This document shows, one piece after another, positions 28,385 through 37,891 of a DNA stretch of 64,000 bases. How positions within the stretch are numbered: position 1 is the first letter of the stretch; every line of letters starts with the position of its first letter. The position numbers and the translations under genes were made by a program. The stretch spans positions 270,784 through 334,783 of the forward strand of contig NZ_JAVBXX010000007.1 of the NCBI RefSeq assembly GCF_030824335.1, written 5' to 3'. The stretch comes from Azonexus sp. (GTDB lineage: Bacteria > Pseudomonadota > Gammaproteobacteria > Burkholderiales > Rhodocyclaceae). The notes under the pieces are model-generated. The model was not told the origin of the DNA and ran no database searches. It saw only the letters and a list, made by a program, of their open reading frames with translations.

Positions 28385-28505
28385 TGTTGCAATTCCAGCA
28401 ATAATGATTTGCGTATTGTCGGCTATTTCGACCACGAGAAGATGATTAAAGTGAGCCCATCGCAGCAGAACTTGCCAACAGACCGGCTTATCGAGACTGA
28501 CCAAA

Positions 28506-29300
28506 ATGACCTCCAGCTTAACGCCACTATTTGTTCCGCACGGCGCACCGACATTTGCCTTGCAGCCCGGTGCAGCCGGTGCGGCATTACGCCGGATCGC
28601 CGCATCCTTGCCCACCCCGCGAGCCATCGTCGTGCTCAGCCCGCACTGGGATACCGCCATCCCGACAGTGGGCAGCGCCGATCGACTCGAAACCATTCAC
28701 GATTTTTACGGCTTTCCGGCTGAACTTTATGCCTTGCGTTATCCAGCCAGCGGTTGCCGTGAGGCGGCGGCCGAAGTTATCGCAGCGCTGGAAGCCGCCC
28801 ACCTGCCCGTGGCCGAAGACAGGGTGCGCGGTCTGGATCATGGCGCCTGGGTGCCCTTGCGCATGATGTTTCCGGACGCTGACGTACCGGTCATCCCCGT
28901 ATCGATTCAGCCGCACGGTGGCGTCGCGCAGGCTTTCCGGCTGGGTCAGGCATTGGCCCCGCTGGTCGAGCGCGGCTTTCTGATCGTCGCCTCCGGCAAT
29001 GTCACGCACAACCTGCGCGATTTTCAACGGGCCCAGGCCAATGCCGGCCAGACGCCGGCTTACGTCCGCACATTCTCCGACTGGCTGGCGGCGCGACTGG
29101 CCGAGCACGATATCACGGCGTTGCTCGACTACCGCCAGCTGGCACCGGGCGCCGTACAAGCCCATCCGAGCGATGAACATTTGCTGCCGCTTTTTGTCGC
29201 ATTGGGTGCGGCAGGCGATTTTGCCAAGGCGGAACGTTTCCATGTCGGCATCGACCACTACGTCATCGCCATGGATGCCTATTCATTTTTGCCCCAATAA
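28506..29300 (+). CDS. ygiD: LigB-type extradiol dioxygenase (YgiD/DODA family)
   Basis: A 264-residue non-haem iron/zinc enzyme. The class III extradiol ligands are visible in LFVPHGAPTFAL, VVLSPHWDT and GLDHGAWVPL (His residues) with VTHNL later, which matches YgiD/4,5-DOPA dioxygenase. Natural bacterial substrates are uncertain; catecholic aromatics are the general class. It is divergent from the LysR gene and is followed after 11 bases by cytochrome b561, so it heads an operon ygiD-cybB-yceI-yceI. Confidence 0.9.
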   Translation: MTSSLTPLFVPHGAPTFALQPGAAGAALRRIAASLPTPRAIVVLSPHWDTAIPTVGSADRLETIHDFYGFPAELYALRYPASGCREAAAEVIAALEAAHLPVAEDRVRGLDHGAWVPLRMMFPDADVPVIPVSIQPHGGVAQAFRLGQALAPLVERGFLIVASGNVTHNLRDFQRAQANAGQTPAYVRTFSDWLAARLAEHDITALLDYRQLAPGAVQAHPSDEHLLPLFVALGAAGDFAKAERFHVGIDHYVIAMDAYSFLPQ

Positions 29301-29311
29301 GGAGGTCGACC

Positions 29312-29866
29312 GTGAAATCCGCTCGAAATACGACTTACACCACAACCGCCAAATCCTTGCATTGGTTGATGGCAGTTTTGCTGATCGGCCTGCTTGCCCT
29401 CGGCTTCTACATGCAGGGGCTGCGACTGTCGCCAGAAAAACTGCAGCTTTACGCCTGGCACAAATGGGCCGGCGTCACCGCCTTCCTGCTGCTTCTATTT
29501 CGTCTAGCCTGGCGTGTCACGCACATCCCGCCTGCCCTGCCGGCCAGCATGCCGAAGCTGATGCAGTTTGCTGCCCACGCCGGACATCTGGCGCTGTACG
29601 GCTTGATGCTAGCCATCCCGCTATCCGGCTGGCTGATGAGTTCGGCCAAGGGCTTCCAGACGGTGTGGTTCGGCGTCTTGCCGATTCCCGACTTGCTGGA
29701 CAAGAACAAGGAACTCGGCGACTTGCTGCAGACCGTGCATATGAGCCTCAACCTGTTATTCGTTGTCACCATCGCCGGTCACGTCGGCGCCGCCCTGAAG
29801 CATCACCTGATCGACAAGGACGACATCCTGACCCGCATGTTGCCCGCCCATACCAAGGAGCACTGA
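29312..29866 (+). CDS. Cytochrome b561 family membrane protein
   Basis: 184 residues with four predicted transmembrane helices. Haem-ligand histidines are seen in SLHWLMAVLL, AWHKWAGVTA, AGHLALYG and a late HMSL or GHVG. The family carries electrons from quinols or ascorbate-like donors to superoxide or other acceptors at the inner membrane. It is co-directional with two yceI genes (one- and 36-base spacing), which is a common arrangement in Proteobacteria. Confidence 0.9.
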   Translation: MKSARNTTYTTTAKSLHWLMAVLLIGLLALGFYMQGLRLSPEKLQLYAWHKWAGVTAFLLLLFRLAWRVTHIPPALPASMPKLMQFAAHAGHLALYGLMLAIPLSGWLMSSAKGFQTVWFGVLPIPDLLDKNKELGDLLQTVHMSLNLLFVVTIAGHVGAALKHHLIDKDDILTRMLPAHTKEH

Positions 29867-29867
29867 A

Positions 29868-30434
29868 ATGAAACGCATCGCCCTCGCCACCAGCTTTTCC
29901 CTGCTCGCCCTGAGCGCCAGCCTTGCCGTCCATGCAGTCGAATACAAACAAGTCCAGACGGCCAAAAGCAGCATCCATTTCACCTATAAACAGATGGGGG
30001 TTGCGGTCGACGGAAAATTCAAGCGCTTTTCCAGCCAGCTCAGTTTCGACCCAACCAGGCCAACAGCCGCCAAGGCGAGCTTCGACGTCGAACTGGCCAG
30101 CGTCGACACCGGCGCACCGGAAGGCGATGAAGAAGTCGCCGGCAAGCCGTGGTTCAACACCAAGGCATTCCCGACCGCACGTTTCGTTTCCAGCAGCGTC
30201 AAAGCGCTGGGCGGCAACCGTTACGAAGTGGCCGGACAGTTGAGCATCAAAGGCAAAACACAGGAAGTGCTTGTTCCCGCCACCTTCACGGCGCAAGGCA
30301 ACAGCGCCGTATTCGACGGCAGCTTCACCATCCGTCGCGCCGATTTTTCAATTGGCGAAGGCAGTTGGGCCAAGTTCGACATCGTCGCCAACGACGTCCT
30401 GATCAAGTTCCGCATTACCGCAGCAAGCCAGTAA
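29868..30434 (+). CDS. yceI: YceI-family periplasmic lipid-binding protein (copy 1)
   Basis: 188 residues with an N-terminal signal peptide (MKRIALATSFSLLALSASLAV ... HA). The YceI lipocalin-like barrel follows: SSIHFTYKQMGVAVDGKFKRF near residue 35, then STPTAKASFDV-like strands and the FKFRITAASQ end. Family members bind polyisoprenoids or other amphiphiles. Located directly after cytochrome b561 with a one-base gap. A dispersed TGCGGTCGAC site lies inside (30002). Confidence 0.87.
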   Translation: MKRIALATSFSLLALSASLAVHAVEYKQVQTAKSSIHFTYKQMGVAVDGKFKRFSSQLSFDPTRPTAAKASFDVELASVDTGAPEGDEEVAGKPWFNTKAFPTARFVSSSVKALGGNRYEVAGQLSIKGKTQEVLVPATFTAQGNSAVFDGSFTIRRADFSIGEGSWAKFDIVANDVLIKFRITAASQ

Positions 30435-30470
30435 ATCCCGAATCCATATACCCCAAACCGGAGAATCACC

Positions 30471-31049
30471 ATGCAAAAACTCAACAAACTCGCAACCGCC
30501 CTCGTTCTTGCCGCAGCAGTTTCCGCACCGGCGCTGGCCGCACCGGAAACCTACGTCCTGGATAGCACGCACACCTTTCCGCGTTTCTCGTACAGCCATT
30601 TCGGTTTCTCCACCCAACTCAGCCGCTTCGACAAAACCAGCGGTACCGTAACTTTCGACAAGGCCACCAAGACTGCTGCGGTCGACATCGTGATCGACAC
30701 GAAATCCGTCAATACCGGCTACACCACCTTCAATGAACATATTCAGGGCGAGGACTTTCTCGATACCGCCAAGTATCCGACTGCCACCTTCAAATCGACC
30801 AAGGTGGTTTTCCAGGGTGACAATCCGGTCAGCATCGACGGCAACCTGACGCTCAAGGGCGTGACCAAGCCTGTCACCCTGACGGTTACTTCGTTCAAGG
30901 CCATGCCACATCCGATGCTGAAGAAGGCGGCTATCGGGGCAAACGCCTGGACGGTGATCAAGCGTTCCGAATTCAACGCCGGCAAGTACGCCCCCAATGT
31001 CGGCGACGAGGTACGCATCGACATCGCCATCGAAGCGATCAAGGAATAA
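30471..31049 (+). CDS. yceI: YceI-family periplasmic lipid-binding protein (copy 2)
   Basis: 192 residues with a signal peptide ending ALAAPETYVLD. It is a second YceI domain, with the HTFPRFSYSHFGFSTQLSRF strand pair and TFKSTKVVFQGDNPVSIDGNL. Its sequence differs from the preceding copy, so this is an old tandem duplication within the operon rather than a recent one. Isoprenoid quinone or lipid handling together with cytochrome b561 is a reasonable inference. A GGAG site precedes the ATG, and a terminator-like hairpin follows about 135 bases later. Confidence 0.88.
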   Translation: MQKLNKLATALVLAAAVSAPALAAPETYVLDSTHTFPRFSYSHFGFSTQLSRFDKTSGTVTFDKATKTAAVDIVIDTKSVNTGYTTFNEHIQGEDFLDTAKYPTATFKSTKVVFQGDNPVSIDGNLTLKGVTKPVTLTVTSFKAMPHPMLKKAAIGANAWTVIKRSEFNAGKYAPNVGDEVRIDIAIEAIKE

Positions 31050-31183
31050 GCTGCGTACAAAACTGCTACCAGCAGTTGCAAACCGTTACTTGAATTGCGC
31101 CGGATACGCCCGTATCTTGGACACATGCGCTGACCGACATCAGCCTGACGGCCAGGTCCCCTCCCCCTGAAGTGGCCGTCCCG

Positions 31184-31216
31184 AAAGCCTCGCTCCCTCC
31201 CCCGGTGCGAGGCTTT
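31184..31216 (+). terminator. Probable terminator after the yceI genes
   Basis: AAAGCCTCGC pairs perfectly with GCGAGGCTTT across a 13-base C-rich loop. The T run is short (three T), so termination could be partial. The rest of the 274-base stretch to the next gene holds no other clear feature apart from a small TTATCC/GGATAA repeat near 31250. Confidence 0.55.
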
Positions 31217-31323
31217 CACCATTTCAGCCACGGCAAAATGCATCTTGTGTCTTATCCGGCAGGATAACGGGCCGGACGGTTTGGTACCATCAAAAAACTG
31301 CAGTCACCCAGGGAACGTCAGGC

Positions 31324-31545
31324 GTGTTTGATTTCAATTGGCTTCGTAAATATTTTTCCAGGAAAAACCTGCCCACAGATGTTTTCCTGGCGAGAAAGTT
31401 GATTTCAGCGATAGATCGGGGCGGTATTCCACTCAATCCCGCCAAGGTCAATGCCATCGCTCGCGATCTGGGTCTGGAGGTTTCAACGCGTGCCCCGGTA
31501 GAAGAAACCATCGCGCGAATTCGGGCATATTTGCAGCGGATGTAA
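31324..31545 (+). CDS. Small hypothetical cytoplasmic protein, 73 residues
   Basis: Begins at GTG 31324. The sequence is helical and basic (MFDFNWLRKYFSRKNLPTDV, then ARKLISAIDRGGIPLNP and ARDLGLEVSTRAP), with no signal or membrane segment. The gene is eight bases before the IMPACT-family gene, with which it is probably translated. It might be a small partner or regulator; no family is recognised. The GTG start and short length leave some doubt that it is expressed. Confidence 0.62.
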   Translation: MFDFNWLRKYFSRKNLPTDVFLARKLISAIDRGGIPLNPAKVNAIARDLGLEVSTRAPVEETIARIRAYLQRM

Positions 31546-31552
31546 GGTCTCA

Positions 31553-32140
31553 ATGCGCCAAACCCTTTTTGCGCCCGCGCATAGCGAGCTGCTGATCAAG
31601 AAAAGCCGTTTCATCGGCTGCGTGCAACCGATGACGGATCGCTCTGACGCCCAGCAAGTCGTTGCAGAATTGCGTGCCCAGCATGCCGGTGCAGCACACA
31701 TTTGCTGGGCTCTGCTGGCGGGTGGGCAGTCAGCGGCAGTCGATGACGGCGTGCCGAGTGGAACCGCTGGCCGACCGATGTTTGAAGTGCTACGCCAACA
31801 AAGTCTCGAAGGCGTGCTGGCCACCGTGGTTCGCTACTATGGTGGCGTCAAGCTGGGAGCCGGTGGTTTGGTCCGTGCCTACACCGATAGCGTCGCACAG
31901 GCGTTACTGACGGCGCAAAAGATCGCTATCGTCAAACAATGCCCGCTGCGCTGCCTTGTTCCCTACGATATGGAGGGACGTGTGCGACGTGAGCTTGAAA
32001 TCGCCGGGGCAAAACTGGATCACGTTTTGCACGATGCATTGGTCGATTTTGTTTTTTCTTTGCCTGATGAAGCAGCCCCTGCGCTGATGGCTCGTCTGAA
32101 CGATGCGGGATCAGGCCGCATTGCTTGGGTGAAGGACTGA
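31553..32140 (+). CDS. yigZ: YigZ/IMPACT-family protein (UPF0029)
   Basis: 195 residues. The N-terminal UPF0029 fold includes KKSRFIGCVQPMTDR and the AAHICWALLAGG, DDGVPSGTAGRPM and YYGGVKLGAGGLVRAY motifs, which are diagnostic. The C-terminal domain is DUF1949-like. IMPACT/YigZ proteins bind ribosomes or RNA, and the bacterial function is not settled. The gene is followed within about 30 bases by the guaA terminator on the opposite strand. Confidence 0.92.
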   Translation: MRQTLFAPAHSELLIKKSRFIGCVQPMTDRSDAQQVVAELRAQHAGAAHICWALLAGGQSAAVDDGVPSGTAGRPMFEVLRQQSLEGVLATVVRYYGGVKLGAGGLVRAYTDSVAQALLTAQKIAIVKQCPLRCLVPYDMEGRVRRELEIAGAKLDHVLHDALVDFVFSLPDEAAPALMARLNDAGSGRIAWVKD

Positions 32141-32173
32141 AGCATCGGCAAGTTTATGGGTAAGCCAGACCAG

Positions 32174-32206
32174 AAAAAACCCCTCCGGCACAATGCCAGG
32201 AAGGGC
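32174..32206 (-). terminator. Intrinsic terminator of guaA
   Basis: Read on the minus strand, CCCTTCCTGGCA pairs with TGCCGGAGGGG around a TTG loop with one bulge, then six T residues follow (the AAAAAA at 32174-32179). It lies 48 bases past the guaA stop. Confidence 0.8.
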
Positions 32207-32253
32207 TTCGGAAATCGGTTCGGCTTGATTCTGCGCCTAGAGGAGCAGACGGA

Positions 32254-33888
32254 TCATTCCCACTCGATCGTCGCCGGCGGCTTGCCGCTGACGTCGTACA
32301 CCACCCGGTTCAACCCACGGACTTCGTTGATGATGCGGTTCGACACCCGGCCAAGCAGTTCGTACGGCAGGTGCGCCCAGTGCGCGGTCATGAAGTCACT
32401 GGTGACGACGGCACGCAGCGCGACGACGTTTTCGTAGGTGCGGCCGTCGCCCATGACGCCGACGCTCTTGACCGGCAGGAAGACGGCGAAGGCCTGGCTG
32501 GTCAGGTCATACCAGGTCTTGCCGATATCGGCCTCGGTGCATGCACCGGCGGCGACATCGCGCTCGGTTGCTACGGTCGACCGCAATTCATCGATGAAAA
32601 TGGCGTCGGCGCGTTGCAGCAGGTGTGCCGCCTTCAGCGTCACTTCGCCAAGGATGCGCACGCCCAGGCCCGGTCCGGGGAACGGATGGCGATAGACCAT
32701 CTCGCGCGGCAGGCCCAGGGCAACGCCGAGTTCGCGGACTTCGTCCTTGAACAGTTCGCGCAGCGGTTCGAGCAGCTTGAGGTGCATGTCTTCCGGCAGA
32801 CCGCCGACGTTGTGGTGGCTCTTGATGGTATGAGCGCCCTTCTTGCCCTTGCCGGCCGACTCGATCACGTCCGGGTAGATCGTGCCCTGGGCCAGCCATT
32901 TGGCCGACACCAGCTTCTTCGATTCGGCCTGGAAGACCTCGACGAATTCCTTGCCGATGATCTTGCGCTTCTGTTCCGGGTCGGAAACCCCGGCCAGCTT
33001 GCCCATGAAGTCGTCGACAGCATCGACGCGGATGACCTTGACGCCGAGATTGCGCGCGAACATGTCCATGACCATGTCGCCTTCATTCAGGCGCAGCAGG
33101 CCGTGATCGACGAAGACGCAGGTCAGCTGGTCGCCGATGGCGCGATGGATCAGTGCCGCCGCAACGCTCGAATCGACACCGCCGGACAGGCCGAGGATGA
33201 CGTCATCGCTGCCCACCTGGGCGCGGATCGAGGCCACCGCTTCGGCGATGTAGTCGCCCATGATCCAGTCAGTGCCACAGCCGCAGATGCCGTGCACGAA
33301 GCGTTCGAGGATGGCCCGACCCTGCAGCGTATGGGTGACTTCAGGGTGGAACTGGACCGCGTAGAACTTGCGCGCCTCGTCAGCCATCGCCGCGATCGGG
33401 CAGGACGGCGTCGACGCCATGGTCTTGAAACCGGGCGGCAGTTCCATCACCGAATCACCGTGACTCATCCACACCTTGAGCATGCCGTGACCTTCGGCCG
33501 TGGTGAAATCGGCGATGTCCTTCAACAGCGCCGTATGGCCGTGCGCCCGAACTTCCGAATAACCGAATTCGCGTGCCTTGCCGGCCGCTTCGGCGGTCAT
33601 TACCTGGCCGCCGAGCTGCTGCGCCATCGTCTGCATGCCGTAGCAGATGCCCAGCACCGGGACGCCCAGTTCAAAGACGACCTTCGGTGCGCGCGGCGTG
33701 TCGCCTTCGGTCACCGAGTTCGGACCGCCGGACAGGATGATGCCCTGCGCGCCATAGCTGCGGATGAACTCGTCGGAAACGTCGTACGGATGGATTTCGC
33801 AGAATACCTTGGCTTCACGTACGCGACGGGCGATCAGTTGGGTGACCTGGGAACCGAAATCGAGGATGAGGATTTTCTGATGGGACAT
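32254..33888 (-). CDS. guaA: GMP synthase (glutamine-hydrolysing)
   Basis: About 544 residues from ATG at 33888; a TTG two codons earlier is less likely. The N-terminal class I amidotransferase domain has the nucleophile Cys in [17 protein letters not shown] and the His-Glu in [10 protein letters not shown]. The ATP-pyrophosphatase domain has the PP-motif [15 protein letters not shown], and the C-terminal dimerisation domain ends PATIEWE. It converts XMP to GMP with glutamine and ATP. It follows guaB with a hairpin between them. Confidence 0.97.
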   Translation of the reverse strand: MSHQKILILDFGSQVTQLIARRVREAKVFCEIHPYDVSDEFIRSYGAQGIILSGGPNSVTEGDTPRAPKVVFELGVPVLGICYGMQTMAQQLGGQVMTAEAAGKAREFGYSEVRAHGHTALLKDIADFTTAEGHGMLKVWMSHGDSVMELPPGFKTMASTPSCPIAAMADEARKFYAVQFHPEVTHTLQGRAILERFVHGICGCGTDWIMGDYIAEAVASIRAQVGSDDVILGLSGGVDSSVAAALIHRAIGDQLTCVFVDHGLLRLNEGDMVMDMFARNLGVKVIRVDAVDDFMGKLAGVSDPEQKRKIIGKEFVEVFQAESKKLVSAKWLAQGTIYPDVIESAGKGKKGAHTIKSHHNVGGLPEDMHLKLLEPLRELFKDEVRELGVALGLPREMVYRHPFPGPGLGVRILGEVTLKAAHLLQRADAIFIDELRSTVATERDVAAGACTEADIGKTWYDLTSQAFAVFLPVKSVGVMGDGRTYENVVALRAVVTSDFMTAHWAHLPYELLGRVSNRIINEVRGLNRVVYDVSGKPPATIEWE

Positions 33889-33905
33889 TTTCAAAACCTT
33901 GAATG

Positions 33906-33931
33906 AAAAAGGCGGCTGAATTAGCCGCCCT
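33906..33931 (-). terminator. Terminator-like hairpin between guaB and guaA
   Basis: On the minus strand, GGGCGGCT and AGCCGCC form a stem of at least seven pairs around a five-base loop and are followed by TTTTT. It stands 18-43 bases after the guaB stop and just before guaA. It would reduce or control read-through into guaA. Confidence 0.65.
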
Positions 33932-33948
33932 TCTGGACACAGGAACGA

Positions 33949-35412
33949 TCAGTCGAGGTGATAGTTCGGCGCTTCCTTGGTGATCTGCACGTCGTGGACG
34001 TGGGATTCGCGGATGCCGGCCGAGGTAATTTCGACGAAACATGCATTTGCATGCATGTCGGCGATGCTCGGCGTACCGAGGTAACCCATCGACGAACGCA
34101 GGCCACCCATTAACTGATGAATCACGGCGAGCACCGAGCCCTTGTACGGCACACGGCCTTCGATGCCTTCAGGGACAAACTTGTCGACATTGGCGGTGGC
34201 TTCCTGGAAGTAGCGGTCAGAAGAACCGGCCTGCATTGCCCCCAGCGAACCCATGCCGCGGTAAGACTTGTAGGAACGGCCCTGGAACAGTTCGACCTCG
34301 CCAGGCGCTTCCTCCGTGCCGGCGAACAGGCCGCCCAGCATGACCGTATCAGCCCCGGCAGCAATCGCCTTGGCGATGTCGCCGGAGTAGCGGATACCGC
34401 CATCGGCAATCATCGGCACGCCGGTGCCCTTGAGCGCTTCGGAAACATTCTGGATGGCGGTGATCTGTGGCACCCCAACACCGGCAACGATGCGCGTGGT
34501 GCAGATCGAGCCAGGACCGATACCGACCTTGACACCGTCGGCCCCCATGTCGAGCAGGGCACGCGCCGCATCGGCCGTAGCGATGTTGCCACCAATGACT
34601 TCAATCTGCGGGTAGTTGCGCTTGACCCACTTGACACGATCAAGCACGCCCTGCGAGTGACCGTGTGCCGTGTCGACGACAACCACATCCACACCGGCTT
34701 CGGCCAGCAGCTCAACGCGCTCTTCGGTGCCAGCACCGACACCGACCGCCGCACCGGCACGCAAACGCCCGGTGGCATCCTTGTTGGCCAGCGGATGTTC
34801 GGTAGACTTCAGAATATCCTTGACGGTGATCAGGCCGCGCAGATGGAATTCAGCATCAACGACCAGCACACGCTCCAGTCGATGAAGGCGGATCAGTTCC
34901 TTGGCATCCTCGACGCTGGCTTCTTCGTTGACCGTCACCAGTCGCTTGCGCGGCGTCATGATCGATTTGACTGGCTGGTCGAGATTGGTCTCGAAACGCA
35001 GGTCGCGATTGGTCACGATACCGACCACCTTGCCCGACTTGTCGATCACCGGCAGACCGGAAATGCGGTGCTGGCGGGTGATCTCGATGACATCGCGAAC
35101 GGTCATGTTCGGCGTTACCGTGAACGGATCGCGCAGGATGCCGGACTCGAAACGTTTGACCTTGGCCACTTCGGCGGCCTGGGCACGAGCGGAGAGATTC
35201 TTGTGGATGATGCCGATACCCCCCTCTTGCGCCAGCGCGATGGCCAGACGACCTTCCGTCACGGTATCCATGGCGGCAGACAGCAGGGGCAGGTTCAGGG
35301 TAATGTTTCTGGTCAGTCGCGTGGCGAGGCTGACGTCGCGGGGAAGAACTTCCGAATGCGCGGGGACGAGCAGTACGTCGTCGAATGTCAGGGCTTTTTG
35401 CAAAAGTCGCAT
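33949..35412 (-). CDS. guaB: Inosine-5'-monophosphate dehydrogenase
   Basis: A 487-residue cytosolic enzyme making XMP from IMP with NAD+, the rate-limiting step to GMP. The catalytic loop [18 protein letters not shown] contains the active-site Cys, and the flap region has the [10 protein letters not shown] motif. Two CBS domains (about residues 90-205) interrupt the TIM barrel. The N-terminal [19 protein letters not shown] is the usual signature. It is the first gene of guaB-guaA. Confidence 0.97.
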   Translation of the reverse strand: MRLLQKALTFDDVLLVPAHSEVLPRDVSLATRLTRNITLNLPLLSAAMDTVTEGRLAIALAQEGGIGIIHKNLSARAQAAEVAKVKRFESGILRDPFTVTPNMTVRDVIEITRQHRISGLPVIDKSGKVVGIVTNRDLRFETNLDQPVKSIMTPRKRLVTVNEEASVEDAKELIRLHRLERVLVVDAEFHLRGLITVKDILKSTEHPLANKDATGRLRAGAAVGVGAGTEERVELLAEAGVDVVVVDTAHGHSQGVLDRVKWVKRNYPQIEVIGGNIATADAARALLDMGADGVKVGIGPGSICTTRIVAGVGVPQITAIQNVSEALKGTGVPMIADGGIRYSGDIAKAIAAGADTVMLGGLFAGTEEAPGEVELFQGRSYKSYRGMGSLGAMQAGSSDRYFQEATANVDKFVPEGIEGRVPYKGSVLAVIHQLMGGLRSSMGYLGTPSIADMHANACFVEITSAGIRESHVHDVQITKEAPNYHLD

Positions 35413-35417
35413 TGCCT

Positions 35418-35446
35418 TTGATCCAAAGTCACAAAATCGTATTATA
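35418..35446. promoter_or_regulatory. Possible back-to-back promoter region between guaB and the DUF4124 gene
   Basis: The plus strand has TTGATC (35418-35423), 16 bases and TATTAT (35440-35445), which could drive the gene at 35469. Read on the minus strand, TATAAT (complement of 35441-35446) sits 29 bases before the guaB ATG, though a clear -35 box is lacking. Evidence is motif only. Confidence 0.35.
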
Positions 35447-35468
35447 CAGAAATCCTTCGCAAAGCCCG

Positions 35469-35981
35469 ATGACCATGAACAAAGCCCTGATTTTTGCTAT
35501 TGCAGCCGTGTTGACCGCAACCGTCATGCCGGCCCATGCCCAAACCTATCGCTGGAAGGATGCCAGCGGAAAAATCGTGATTTCCGACAAACCGCCACCG
35601 GCAAGCATGAAAGACGCGCGCTCGATTGGGGTGCGCCAACCCAGTGTGGTCGTTGGAAAATCGGACGAAACGACAACGGACAAGGCTGCCGATGCGCCCA
35701 AAGCGGCGGATGCACCAAAAACAATGGCTGAAAAAGAAGCCGATTTCAAAAAGCGGCAACAGGAGGCGCGGGACAAGGCCAGCAAGGAAGCTCAAGATGC
35801 CTCGTTCGCCAAAGAGCGCAAAGATGCTTGTGAACAGGCCAAGCGCAATCTGAACGCCATTGAATCCAACCAGCCTATTGCCCAGTTCAACGACAAGGGA
35901 GAGCGCCAGCTGCTGGACGACAACCAACGGCAACAGGAACGGGAACGCATGCTCCGCATCATGCAGGAAGCCTGCAAATAG
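35469..35981 (+). CDS. Exported DUF4124-domain protein
   Basis: About 170 residues from ATG 35469 (or 35475). [22 protein letters not shown] is a signal peptide. The mature N-terminus [20 protein letters not shown] is the DUF4124 motif common in small exported proteins of Betaproteobacteria and Gammaproteobacteria. A Lys/Ala/Asp-rich linker follows and then a long charged helix with Arg/Glu/Gln repeats ([19 protein letters not shown]), probably a coiled coil. Function is unknown. Convergent with the ratB gene, 12 bases away. Confidence 0.85.
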   Translation: MTMNKALIFAIAAVLTATVMPAHAQTYRWKDASGKIVISDKPPPASMKDARSIGVRQPSVVVGKSDETTTDKAADAPKAADAPKTMAEKEADFKKRQQEARDKASKEAQDASFAKERKDACEQAKRNLNAIESNQPIAQFNDKGERQLLDDNQRQQERERMLRIMQEACK

Positions 35982-35993
35982 GAATCCCCGGAT

Positions 35994-36323
35994 TCAGCCT
36001 TCGACGGCGTCGGTATCACCGGCGCCTTTTTTCATGACCTTGCCCTCGGCCGCACGCTGTTTGCGGACCTCCTTCGGATCGGCAATCAGCGGCCGATAAA
36101 TCTCGACGCGGTCGAAGTCTCGCAGCACGGCATCCGGTTTCGACAACTTGTTCCAGATGCCGAACTTGTTTTTCTTGAGATCGATTTCCGGGTATTTCGT
36201 CAGCAAACCTGACGTTTCCAGTGCCTGCTGAAGGGAACTGCCTGCAGGCAACTGGATCCGGATTTGTTCCTGCTTGTCCGGCAAGGGGTAACAGACTTCA
36301 ACGGCAATCAAATCATCCGCCAT
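35994..36323 (-). CDS. ratB: RnfH/RatB ubiquitin-like fold protein
   Basis: 109 residues from ATG at 36323 (MADDLIAVEVCYPLPDKQ), which overlaps the end of ratA by 11 bases; upstream Met codons exist but the homologous part begins here. The beta-grasp segment QEQIRIQLPAGSSLQQALETS and FDRVEIYRPLIADPKEVRK are characteristic of the RnfH/RatB family. It is paired with ratA, and together they are conserved beside smpB. Its role, if any, in the RatA system is not established. Confidence 0.9.
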   Translation of the reverse strand: MADDLIAVEVCYPLPDKQEQIRIQLPAGSSLQQALETSGLLTKYPEIDLKKNKFGIWNKLSKPDAVLRDFDRVEIYRPLIADPKEVRKQRAAEGKVMKKGAGDTDAVEG

Positions 36324-36759
36324 GGCTGGCTCCATAAACCTGTGCGGCCCGGCGCACAAAGGCATCGACGAAGGTGTTGGCAATATGGCTGAACACCGGA
36401 CCGATCACCTTCTCAAACAACTTGCTGGAAAACTCGTAATGCAGGCGAAATTCGATCTTGCAGGCATTTTCTGCCAGCGGGCGAAAGTGCCATGAACCTT
36501 CGAGACGACGAAAAGGCCCATCGACCAGGCGAATGTTCATCAGCGTCGGAAACTGTTTGTCGTTTTCCGTCGTGAAGCTGGATTTCACCGCGTGATAATT
36601 GATATGCAGCGTGGCGACAGTTTTAGCCGCATCACGAAACTTCAGTTCGGTACGGTTACACCAAGGCAGGAAAGCCGGGTAATCCTCGCAGCGATCCACC
36701 AATTCAAACATCTGCGTCGCAGAATGCTCAATCAAGACTGTTTTTTCGACCAGAGCCAT
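36313..36759 (-). CDS. ratA: RatA-type START-domain protein (ribosome-association toxin family)
   Basis: A 148-residue START/polyketide-cyclase fold protein: MALVEKTVLIEHSATQMFELVDRCEDYPAFLPWC is the classic N-terminal motif, and the C-terminus is a long amphipathic helix (HIANTFVDAFVRRAAQVYG). Homologues are annotated as coenzyme Q-binding Coq10-like proteins or as RatA, which prevents 70S ribosome assembly; sequence cannot choose between them. It is divergent from smpB across 60 bases, as in many Proteobacteria. Confidence 0.9.
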   Translation of the reverse strand: MALVEKTVLIEHSATQMFELVDRCEDYPAFLPWCNRTELKFRDAAKTVATLHINYHAVKSSFTTENDKQFPTLMNIRLVDGPFRRLEGSWHFRPLAENACKIEFRLHYEFSSKLFEKVIGPVFSHIANTFVDAFVRRAAQVYGASHGG

Positions 36760-36819
36760 GCCGCGGCAGCATTCCTGTAATCCTGTAGAATTGCCAATTT
36801 TAATGGATCAAGCGGCAGC

Positions 36820-37269
36820 ATGAGCATTACGGTCAACAAAAAAGCCTTTCATGACTACTTCGTTGAAGAGAAGTTCGAGGCCGGCATTGTCCTTGAAGGT
36901 TGGGAGGTCAAGGCGATTCGTGCTGCCCGGATGAACATCAAGGAATCCTACGTCATCATCCGCAGTGGCGAACTGTTCCTGATCGGCATGCACATTTCCC
37001 CCCTGCCGATGGCCTCGACCCATAACCACCATGACCCGGTGCGCACCCGCAAACTGTTGTTGAACGCCCGGGAAATCAGCAAGCTGATCGGCAAGGTCGA
37101 ACGGGCTGGTTACGCGCTCGTGCCAATTGACCTGCACTTCGTACGCGGCCGGATCAAGCTGGAAATTGGCCTCGCCAAGGGGAAGAAACAGCATGACAAG
37201 CGCGCCGACCAGCAGGAAAAAGAAGGCAAACGCGAAGCCCAGCGGGCGATGAAGGACCGGTTGCGCTGA
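36820..37269 (+). CDS. smpB: SsrA-binding protein SmpB
   Basis: A 149-residue protein required for trans-translation, binding tmRNA and the stalled ribosome. The conserved N-terminal [33 protein letters not shown], and [22 protein letters not shown] are intact, with a basic C-terminal tail ([16 protein letters not shown]). No tmRNA (ssrA) gene was seen in the window. The TRIC-type gene follows at seven bases. Confidence 0.96.
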   Translation: MSITVNKKAFHDYFVEEKFEAGIVLEGWEVKAIRAARMNIKESYVIIRSGELFLIGMHISPLPMASTHNHHDPVRTRKLLLNAREISKLIGKVERAGYALVPIDLHFVRGRIKLEIGLAKGKKQHDKRADQQEKEGKREAQRAMKDRLR

Positions 37270-37276
37270 ATTGAGC

Positions 37277-37891
37277 ATGGACGCCCTGCTCTACTGGGTC
37301 GGCATGGCTGCCGTTGCCGTCAGTGCGCTGACCGGTGTTCTCGATTCCGGGCGCAAGCAAATGGATCTGATTGGCGCCTTGCTGGTAGCCGTAGCAACGG
37401 CCTTGGGCGGCGGTACGGTGCGCGATCTTTTGCTCGATCGCAACGTTTTCTGGGTGGTCGACCAAACCTACTTGATGGCTGCGCTAGGCACCGGACTGCT
37501 GACATTTTTTGTCGTGCGCAGCATTGATCTTCCCCCAAAACTCTTCCTGATCCCGGATGCAGTGGGGCTAGCGCTATTTACCGTCATCGGTACCCAGGTT
37601 GCCTTGCAATGGCACACCCCCTGGCTGGCTGCCAGTCTGATGGGGGTTATTACCGGTGTTTTCGGCGGTGTATTGCGTGACATCCTGTGCAATGACGTGC
37701 CCAGTGTTTTTCTGAAGGGAGAACTGTATGCCACCGCTGCCTGGCTCGGCGCGCTATCGCTGATCGGTTTGCAGGAACTCGGCACCAGCCCGGTAAATGC
37801 AGCCTGGGCGGCGATGGGCATCATTCTCGTGCTGCGCTTGCTGGCCCTGCGTTTTGGCTTGACCCTGCCCACCCTGGGGCAAACCCGTTAA
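37277..37891 (+). CDS. TRIC-like cation channel family protein (UPF0126)
   Basis: 204 residues, seven predicted transmembrane helices arranged as two similar halves (LLVAVATALGGGTVRDLLLDRNVF, and GVITGVFGGVLRDILCNDVP), each with the GGG(T/V)xRD motif of UPF0126/YicG, related to trimeric intracellular cation channels. A role in K+ or other cation or glycine transport is inferred for the family. The start follows the smpB stop by seven bases, and the stop overlaps the UDG stop by four bases on the opposite strand. Confidence 0.88.
   Translation: MDALLYWVGMAAVAVSALTGVLDSGRKQMDLIGALLVAVATALGGGTVRDLLLDRNVFWVVDQTYLMAALGTGLLTFFVVRSIDLPPKLFLIPDAVGLALFTVIGTQVALQWHTPWLAASLMGVITGVFGGVLRDILCNDVPSVFLKGELYATAAWLGALSLIGLQELGTSPVNAAWAAMGIILVLRLLALRFGLTLPTLGQTR

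Noticed and set aside
32371..33906. A 511-codon plus-strand frame opposite guaA
   Set aside because: It is the antisense of guaA and shows no domain of its own; similar long antisense frames occur opposite guaB, the SulP gene, mfd and tadA.
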